From Mallotus nudiflorus (Eukaryota > Streptophyta > Magnoliopsida > Malpighiales > Euphorbiaceae): a DNA stretch of 64,000 bases. Both the position numbers and the translations under genes were made by a program. Every line of letters starts with the position of its first letter. Positions within the stretch are counted from its first letter, which is position 1. The stretch covers positions 1-64,000 of the forward strand of contig CANTUR010000675.1 of NCBI GenBank assembly GCA_947683625.1, in the 5' to 3' direction. Below the pieces are notes generated by a model. That model had not been told where the DNA came from, did not search any database, and worked only from the letters and a program-made list of their open reading frames with translations. Positions 56,479-64,000 of this stretch are shown one piece after another.

Positions 56479-59345
56479 ACTACATTATTTGCATGGATAT
56501 TTTATGTGTTATTATGTACATATATATATATATATATATAATTAGAGTTTAATTATTTTCATGTGTGTGTATTAATTTATTATTGTGTATATACATGTAT
56601 ATATGTATGTAGTATGTGTGTGTGTGTGTGTATACATATGTATATGTACTATGTGCATGTGTGTATGGTGGAGAATTAATGTATAATATTATAATATATA
56701 TACATGTAAGAAAAACAACTTACCTCCCAAAAGAAAAGAAAAACCAGACCACCCACCCCCAAAACCTCACCAAGCTGCTGCCTTCCCCGTCCACCATCAC
56801 CATCACTATCATCCTTCTCCTCTGGCATGTCTCAGCCCTTCCCGGAGCAGCCAGCACCACCAGCAACCTCTCCTTTCTCTTTTTTTCCTCTGATTTCTCC
56901 TTCTTCCTCACGTTTTAAAGTCTCCTCGCCTTTGCCGGAGCTAGATTGGTGTTGTCATTGCTCCCTCAACCTTCCTCACCTCCTTAGGTGTTAGTCCATG
57001 TTAAGCCTTGCCTCTGCCACCCATTTTCGGCACCGAAAAGTGAGGTTAAAGGTGAGTTGCGCAGAGTTGATTTCTGGTTGTCTGAGCTAATTTTTGTGTT
57101 AATCTTCAATTCTTCTAAGTTAGATGATGAATTCTGCAAAGTTAGAGGCTTAAATCTAATTTTGTATATTATTTTGATTTTTCTCAATTTTTGCATAATT
57201 TTATTTGATTTTTTATTTGATTTTATTTGATATTTAATTTGGATTTAATTAGTAATTAGAGTAGTTATTGTTAATTATTTTGGGTATATTAATTTTATTT
57301 GACATTATAGAAATTATTGTAAATTTTGAAATAATAGGTAAATGGTGTGTTTTTGTTGATAATATAATTAAATACTATGTTTTAGTTAATTTTGAGATAA
57401 AATGTGGTATTAAAATAATTTTTTTATAAATTATTTATTATTTTTAGTTAATTGATACTAACTATTTTTGAAAATTTATTCAAAATTAAATTATTTATTG
57501 TTTTGTGGGTTGAATGAGTTTTAATTAATATTATAGTATATTTAAACTAGTTGGGAAATTATAGTTTGAATTTGACTATTTTATGTTGAATATTTGGAAA
57601 GTTGGATTGTTATTTATATTATATTATTATTTGAAATTTTATTAAATTATGGTGGAAAATCATTTTATTTAGTGTTTTAAAAATTAAATAAATTAAATAA
57701 TGATTTATTATTAATTTTTATTATTTTTGGTGATTTACTAAATTAATATTTAGTATTTGCTTATTTGTATTTTTGGTGAACCTCGGTTGGGAATTGTGTA
57801 GTTTGGGGTTCCAACCCGAGGTGTTGTGCCACTGTAAAATTTTGAAGTGTGTTTATTTGCAGGATTGACTCTACTTAGGATGTTCATTTTACAGAGAAAA
57901 CTCTACCGAATTTTTGATAGATTTCTCGTAAAACGTGACACCGGGTCAATCCTAAAATTTTTATTCTAAGTTCGAATCGAGTCTTCCTTAGAAACTCTAG
58001 AAGTTAGGTTTCTATTTTCTGATTGTCATTTCATTTTCTGTCTTTTAGCTGCCCCTCCAGTTGCGTCTACCAGTCAAGTTCGGACACGATGTGCCAGACG
58101 AGCACCTTTATCCTGTAAGTTAATATTTGATTTGAGTGTCGAGTCTTTTAATTTAAATTATATTAAATTCTTATGAATTTAATTTTATGAGATTCTAGTC
58201 AGCATTATTCATAGGATTTTACATGATTTAATTTATAGTTGATTTATTTTATTTTATTTTATTTTATTTATTGTAATTTTAATTATTTTATTTATTTTCT
58301 TTTATTTTTAAATAAACCACGGTAGAACGGGCTACCTAATGTGTTTTATCCGGACCGTGTGCGCACTGGTAAAATATGTGATTAATTAATTATATTACTG
58401 GGGCCGATGGTCTGGTGATGCTTTGCTTTCGGACACTGCCAACAGTATAATATTTATTTATTTAATAAATACTGGGGCCGAAGGTCTGGTGATGCTTTGG
58501 TCTTGGACACCGCCAGTATAATTTTAATATATATTTATTAAATCACTGGGGCCAAAGGTCTGGTGATGCTTTACTCTCGGACACCGCTAGTGATATTGGA
58601 TTAAGAGATACAACTGCGGCTGTGTATCCTGGTGATGCCTTGCTCTCGGGATCCGGCAGTCTTGGATATAAGTGAGTCATATGACTGTTAAAAATTTATA
58701 AATCGAGTTCTACCCCAAAATTTTTTTATACTGCAACAATTTAAAAAAAAAAGACATTTAAATATCTATTTCTTCTCCTTTAAAAAAAATGGATTTATTA
58801 TATGTATACCAAATGGTTGGAATAAAATTATATTATATTATATTTCCATAAAATTTATTTTAATGATGTTTTCAAACCGCATTCATTCCTTTATTAACTT
58901 ACTCAGTGAGGTCTGACTCCCCTCAATTTATTTTTTTAGGAGTTTGGGAGTTTTCTGTTAGGCCTACTTCTCTTCGCCGTGTAGCTTCGTCACCGGCTAT
59001 TCTACGTAGGTCTATTTAGTTGTGTTGTATTTACTTTCGCGTACCACAATAGAGAAAATTGTATAATTGCATACTTTATTTGGAATTTCATGTATTTATA
59101 ATTTATGTACCGAGATACTATTTGTATAACTGATGTTTATTTATTTTATGCACTGATATTATGGTTTAAATTATATTGAGAAAAATCAGTTTGATAATAT
59201 GTATTGTGATTTTACTATGTATTGTAAGGTTTCAAAGTTTAAATATTCTGCTATTTATCTTTTAAGGCTTACTATAGGTTTCAGTAGCTTTATATTTTCC
59301 CATTCCCTAGTGTCGGTCACGTGCCCTTGAGTTCGGGTCATGACA
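56362..59345 (+). mobile_element. 3' LTR of the Tekay-like element (2984 bp)
   Basis: It runs TGTAATACCCTATATTTT to GGGTCATGACA. It has an (ATT)n run at 56438-56476, C/T-rich sequence with CACCATC repeats at 56750-56960, the gtgtagtttggggttcc block at 57797, four copies of the gtctggtgatgctttg unit at 58390-58650 and the CTCAGTGAGG box at 58901. It is the most complete LTR of this family in the window and was used as reference for the others. The ORFs at 56616 and 56988 are LTR sequence. Confidence 0.88.
58380..58660. repeat. Internal tandem repeat of the Tekay-like LTR, four units
   Basis: Four copies of a unit of roughly 80 bases contain actggggccgatggtctggt and gatgctttgctctcggacac. The solo LTR at 21620 has about two copies and the LTR at 32130 about three. 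Confidence 0.8.
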
Positions 59346-60253
59346 TAAACCCCTTTCTCAACATTTAGCAATGTAAAAATAAAGAAATATGCATGCATAT
59401 ACATAATGATGTATTATGCAAAATTAAGAATGATCAAACCAAGGAATAGCTAATTCATAACAAGCATGGCTTTTTTAACAATCAAATTCAACATAAAAAT
59501 TACATTAAGAAAAAAAAATTACCAGTTATGCCTACGAATTTCTCCAAACCACAAGTTTTTTATTCGAGCCCAAATAATGGTAACACAAATAATAAGAAGC
59601 ATGAATATGAGAAATTTAATTCAAATATCATTAATCTCAGAGTTTTAATTATAAAACACAGCAACTAGGTCAAGTTTTGTGGTACTTGTTGCCAAATTAC
59701 ACATGAAAATAAAGAAAATGAATCAACTAATAGATTGGAATTCAAAAGAATCAACCAAATAAGAGAAATAAAATTATTAAAAGCCACTCAGTGGTCCCCC
59801 ATAATGGTCCCCTTATATCTCTTATCAAGCAAAGGCTAAAGCTAATTAGCAAAGTCATACTTTTAAACAATTACATTCATCATAAATAAAATTTTGGTTT
59901 TTAAAAAACAAACCATTACCTGTTTTCTGCTTTTGATATGCTCCAATCCAATATTTTTTTTTATTCCGAGCAACTTGGAAATTGAGAATGAGTAGGAATG
60001 ATAGAAGTTTATTTCAAATACAAGTATTTAAGTCCTTTAGTTATATTAAACTACTACTAGGTTATGAAAAAGAAAAATTGCCCCCATATTTTCTCTTTTT
60101 TTGCACCTAAAAAGGTTTGTCCCCAAATCCATTATTAATTTTCCTAAACAAAAACTGTCCCAAATTGAAAAAACAAACCATGATTAGGAGACAGTTATGT
60201 ATTTGGTGCCTTATTCAATTACTTAATTTGATAAAGGACTATTATTTTTTTCT
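59346..60253. other. CACTA right subterminal region
   Basis: Non-coding. Scattered GGTCCCC, TTGTCCCC and their complements at 59790-59815, 60118, 60153 and 60255-60272 resemble the left subterminal repeats but are sparser. The 60-codon frame at 59466 is not a gene. Confidence 0.6.
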
Positions 60254-60295
60254 TGTCCCCAATTGTTGTCCCCTTAACTATCTTTTTTTGTAGTG
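60254..60295. repeat. Right terminal inverted repeat of the CACTA element
   Basis: TTGTCCCC-aattgttgtcccctt-aac then a T run and TTTGTAGTG, complementary to the left end. It is followed by AAA, matching the left flank. Confidence 0.9.
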
Positions 60296-60432
60296 AAACA
60301 TATGCGCACATATTTTGTTAAAAACTTATGTTATTAATGCATTATTAATAATTTTACAATAATTAATATTTAATTTTGTCAATTTAAGATAATTTTAATA
60401 ATAGGATTTACATTTAATTTTTTAAAATTATC

Positions 60433-60478
<46 letters not shown>

Positions 60479-60539
60479 CTTGAATTTCATTGTTCATCTA
60501 CAGTGATTTTTATGATTATTGATTTTGTGCTTATTTGCA

Positions 60540-62727
60540 AAATTGCCACCGTATTTTTACCTTCTAGGAATGGTCAAACTTTGGAGCGACCTAGTTTGGG
60601 TTTTTTAGTTTTTTCCTTTTTCATTTAGGAAAATTTGTGGGACATTTGGCAACTTTACTGAATGGGACATCCATTCCATTTACGGGCCAAAGACAATGTT
60701 TAGTCTCAAGGGGACGTGAGATGTTTTGTGTTTATGAAGTCACCACCTAATTTTTAGAAAATCGAGAAAAGATAAAAGGGACAACACCAATGAGAATCAT
60801 CTTTAGCATAGATTCTAGGTTCAGGAGATCGCATATACTTTTTGGTTATTTCTTATTATACAATACTCGATATATAGCTACTACAACACCCTAATTTCAG
60901 TGATGACAGTTCGATACATACACATTCACATGACGTAGTAAAGAATGATGGAAAGTAAAGAATATTAATTACAATTATTTACAAGACTTTCCTAGTAAAT
61001 ACATTCAAAAAGGAAAACGAGTACAAAAATGTAAATCTAGCCCTAGATCTAGAAAACACCTGCAAAACAGGGGTTGGCACAACTATGTGCAATTCCATCC
61101 ACTTGGAAAGTAAGTAGGCATAAAATATTTAATCAATATATCATGAATAAGCATATAAATGCACATGGTTTATGCTCTTATAGAGAATATTGTATAATGC
61201 TTCTAAATGACAGCAAAAGAGTAAAAGAAGATGCGTAGTTACATCATTAGACCATAGGACAGAGGCTTTAGCTCGGGAATATAAACTTTCATGTTATGAA
61301 TGCATTTTGATGCAAAAATGGGAAAAATACTTATTTTCATGTTTGAGAGATGGAAAAGTATAGTTCTAATGCAGTTTTAATGCAAAGGTTTGATTTTTAT
61401 GTTGAAAATGCGAAATTTGTATATAAGATTTCCATATTAGAAGTGTGAGAAATATGCAAAAATGATGACATTGATATTTACTGGATACAAAATACATATT
61501 TTATGTGAAAAATGATAATTTTTCACATAAAACTGTAGAAAATGATGTGAAACTGCTCATTATAGTGTAAAAATATTATTTTTACAAAAAAAAAAGTCTT
61601 ACATATGTAGAAGATGTAGAAATTATATGAAAATGATGAATTTTGTATTTTTGAAAATAAAATGAATGCTTGATGCAAGAATGATAATACATTTTCTTTT
61701 GTGATTTTTCACATTTCAAAACTAGAGGATGTAAAATGACAGTTTATTATACACAAAATAAAGAAGAGATTATTCAATCAACATGCAAATTGCTAGTCTC
61801 ACCACACAATGACAATAATTTCCCAATTGATAATAAAATAAAATGCAAGGCAATAAAATAAATGTGCAAAAATTATTATTTGGTCCTCATATTCGACTGA
61901 GCTTAATTTTTGGTTTTTCAAAGCTTTAGCTTCATGTGATTTTTAAGTTTTCCTCATCGAGACGTTGAAAATGACGTGTAGAATGCAAGTTCGTACACCT
62001 TTTAAGTGTCTTTTAATAGAGATGTGGTTGGGTTCAATTAAAGTCGATTTAAAAATCCTATAAAAAAATACAATGAATGGGCTAAAAGTGTGTAAAATGG
62101 GAGTCCTAAGTCTTCAATTTTACAGAGTTTCTGTATGCCTGAAGCTTCCCCCCTAAATGGGTGGTGGAGATCAGTATTTATAGGGAAAAATAGTTTTTTT
62201 ATGTGTGCCTACGCTTTTGGAGTGTATGTGTGTGCATAAATATGCTTGTGTATGTGTTTGAGAGCACGCATCTGCACGTGGGAGCACACAAACATGCACG
62301 AGAGTGCACGAATTTGTGCATTACGTCATCTTTTTTAGGTCTGCTTTTTGGGTTTATATAGTGTTTTTAAGGTTTTTTGGCTTTTCGGATGCGTTTTCGA
62401 TGTCCGTTTTATCGAAATCAACTTTCATTTTTCATGAAGTTGGATTCTAGTCTTAAGAGATGAATACTGATCTAACAAGTTACATGTTTTAAGCAATGTT
62501 TGCTCGAAGTGAGTGACTTATCATTCCGATAATTCATAATTTATAAAACTGAAGTACGACTTCATGACTTGATGAGTGATTTCGCACTTTAGAGGCTTAA
62601 TTTTGGGGGTTTTTTTAGACTTTAGCATGCTTCAGAGGCAGTACAAACAAACAGACACTAGTCATATTTAGGAAATTACTTTCACCATTGGACCTTTTAG
62701 GGGATAGTCAAAATTCGATGTATGACA
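60540..62727 (-). mobile_element. Probable Tat/Athila-type LTR
   Basis: On the minus strand it would begin TGTCATACATCGAATTTTG at 62727. Near its end it carries the block gtcaccacctaatttttag (60739-60757 on plus), a sequence type common near the end of Tat and Athila LTRs, equivalent to the gtggcgactcc block of the LTRs at 13332-20274. The far edge is not clear; the ctagaaggtaaaaatacggtggcaat stretch near 60550-60575 could be LTR end and primer site. No duplication was identified. The AT-rich inner part holds no gene. Confidence 0.4.
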
Positions 62728-64000
62728 CCCTTATTGGAAACGACGTTGTCTTTTGCTGATTACCCTCCATGCCCTTGCTATCCACCTAGAAACAATGTCA
62801 TTTGTATTCCCTTTACCTCTCCTATATTCGATTTCCTTATATGCCTTCATTTATCCTAGAAAATTGCCTTATTTATACTTAGTTCTCCATCATTTCGTGC
62901 TTTTTGCTCTTTAAAGCACTAATCTTCTCATTTCTTCTCCATTTTTCCCAATAGCCACGTCCTCCTTATATTCTCTTTCACCTCTCCTCTCATGATTTTT
63001 CCTTTGCTTTATCCTTTTATATATGCCTACTTTCTTTTTTCTATGTTAATAGTTTTTCCTATTTCTCTTTTGTGTTATCTTAATTTCTTTATCTAAGATT
63101 TTTATCTATTCTTGATCATTTGGTGTTGGTGAGAACATGTCCAGAGATCTTAACTTTCTCTTTTCCCAATGTTCCTTCATAATTTTTTAAAAAGAAGGAT
63201 AAATGCAAAGTCCTTGACAATGTAATATTTCCTATATCCTTTAAGGGTTGCACTTTATTTTGAATTCAATTTTCCTATGTTTGCTTTTGTTTTCTATTTA
63301 GATATTATGTATTCAATTAGTTGCATGTTCCATTTGTTGTCAATTTGTTAGGTGTTGTGTTTTATTTCACTTTTTTTTCCATTCATGTCTTTTTCTATGT
63401 TCATTTGTGTTGTTTCAATGATTGTAGCTTGCTTCATGCATTTCCACATGTTTTGCTTGCCTCCATGTCTTGCACTTTAAATCAGGTGTCACTATTTAGT
63501 GTGTTATTTATTTTCTTATTGTGCTCATCGTTTTCCTCTTTTATTGTATTGGTGTTGCAAATTGATTCTTATGTTTACATGCTATGAGTGTTTAGAAAAT
63601 TGAGAATTTTGATTCGTCAGTCTGCATAGTTAAATTATCTATAAATTTAGGGATGTATTGTCATGTGATGCAGCCTTTCAGTGTGAGAGTCATCTGCCTT
63701 ATTTACTTGCTTGCATGTTTTCCTGTCTCGACCATCGTGTTTGGTTTCTTGAATGATGTATTATGTGCTATTTGAATTTACATTGTGATTTTTTATGCTT
63801 TTTTTTTGTTGATGTCTATGTCTAAGCGTTGAGTGGGGTTTAACATTTTTTTATTCCTTATGTAATTTATTTTGTTTAAAATTGGCTCTTGAATTGAGCA
63901 TTTTCTACTTTGGCTTGAGTGGTGTGTTGACACTCGGTTTTCAACAGTCCTTTAAAGTGGTCCAATGACAAAAGTCTTTTATTGACCAGATAGTGAATGA
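62728..64000. other. Unassigned T/C-rich sequence
   Basis: No element end, RNA gene or convincing ORF is visible. It is T- and C-rich on the plus strand, like a 5' leader or promoter of a gene or LTR element beyond the window. The 88-codon frame at 63321 is rich in F, S and L and looks like translated low-complexity sequence. A TGTTGACACTCGG at 63925 resembles an LTR start, but nothing follows to support it. Confidence 0.4.

Larger units (their letters stand above)
54470..59345 (+). mobile_element. Tekay-like element, 3' half with LTR, inserted in the CACTA element
   Basis: It has RNase H, integrase with chromodomain, a polypurine tract and a 3' LTR, all on the plus strand. The 5' LTR, Gag, protease and RT are missing. 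The left edge is near 54470-54480. The sequence atgacataa occurs at the left junction (54470-54479) and again across the LTR end (59341-59348), which may mark how the 5' part was lost. Confidence 0.85.
35353..60295 (-). mobile_element. CACTA (En/Spm) DNA transposon, 24.9 kb with nested insertions
   Basis: The left end reads CACTACAAAAAAA and the right end TTTTTTTGTAGTG. Both are followed inward by GTTAAGGGGACAAC or its complement. The 3-base flanks are AAA on both sides (35350-35352 and 60296-60298), the duplication length expected for CACTA. Inside are a TNP2-type transposase and a second transposase-like gene, both on the minus strand. Three retroelement insertions account for about 12.8 kb, so the original element was about 12 kb, normal for an autonomous CACTA. 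Both transposase genes are broken, so it is no longer autonomous. Confidence 0.9.

Noticed and set aside
63321..63587. Plus-strand 88-codon ORF that could be a membrane protein
   Set aside because: T-rich low-complexity translation with no recognisable motif and no supporting context.
63920..63950. LTR start TGTTGACACTCGG
   Set aside because: Only a dozen bases resemble an LTR start, and the window ends before any further support.

Overview
The window is plant nuclear DNA, probably from a eudicot. It is AT-rich and made almost entirely of transposable elements. The element families are plant-specific or typical of plants: a Tekay-type chromovirus, a Tat-type Ty3/gypsy element with a second RNase H, Ty1/copia elements primed by initiator tRNA-Met, an En/Spm (CACTA) element, and plant mobile domain (PMD) and DUF7745-like genes. 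I found no intact host gene, rRNA, tRNA or bacterial feature. The species cannot be named from the sequence. Nearly every coding region is broken by stop codons or frameshifts.

Layout: (1) 1-3145 is a minus-strand Tekay-like gag/protease/RT remnant with its primer-binding site and the 3' part of its 5' LTR. (2) 3146-15394 is a plus-strand Tat-lineage element that lost its 5' end. It has protease/G-patch, RT/RNase H, second RNase H and integrase, then two antisense genes (DUF7745-like and PMD), then short tandem repeats, a polypurine tract and a 2.06 kb LTR. (3) 16013-17886 is a solo LTR of the same family with a TATAT duplication. (4) 18401-28316 is a gag-only minus-strand relative with an ATAAT duplication, split by a 3.4 kb solo Tekay-like LTR at 21620-25003. 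(5) 29548-35100 is a Tekay-like LTR with an internally deleted relative inside it (31802-34405).

(6) 35353-60295 is a 24.9 kb CACTA transposon. It has matching terminal inverted repeats and an AAA target duplication. It carries a TNP2-type transposase and a second transposase-like gene, both on the minus strand. It also holds an Athila ORF1-like gene and three later insertions: a small copia element inside TNP2 (39518-42245), a complete 5.2 kb copia element inside the ORF1-like gene (46863-52076), and a Tekay 3' half with a 2.98 kb LTR (54470-59345). (7) About 60540-62727 is probably a Tat/Athila-type LTR, and the rest to 64000 is unassigned.

The insertions give a relative order of events. 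The CACTA element and the two Tat-family elements are hosts, and the copia and Tekay pieces came later. The least ordinary parts are the two antisense genes in the Tat element, a palindromic GAGGCGAT/ATCGCCTC module shared between its LTRs and its antisense-gene region, and the ORF1-like gene inside the CACTA element.
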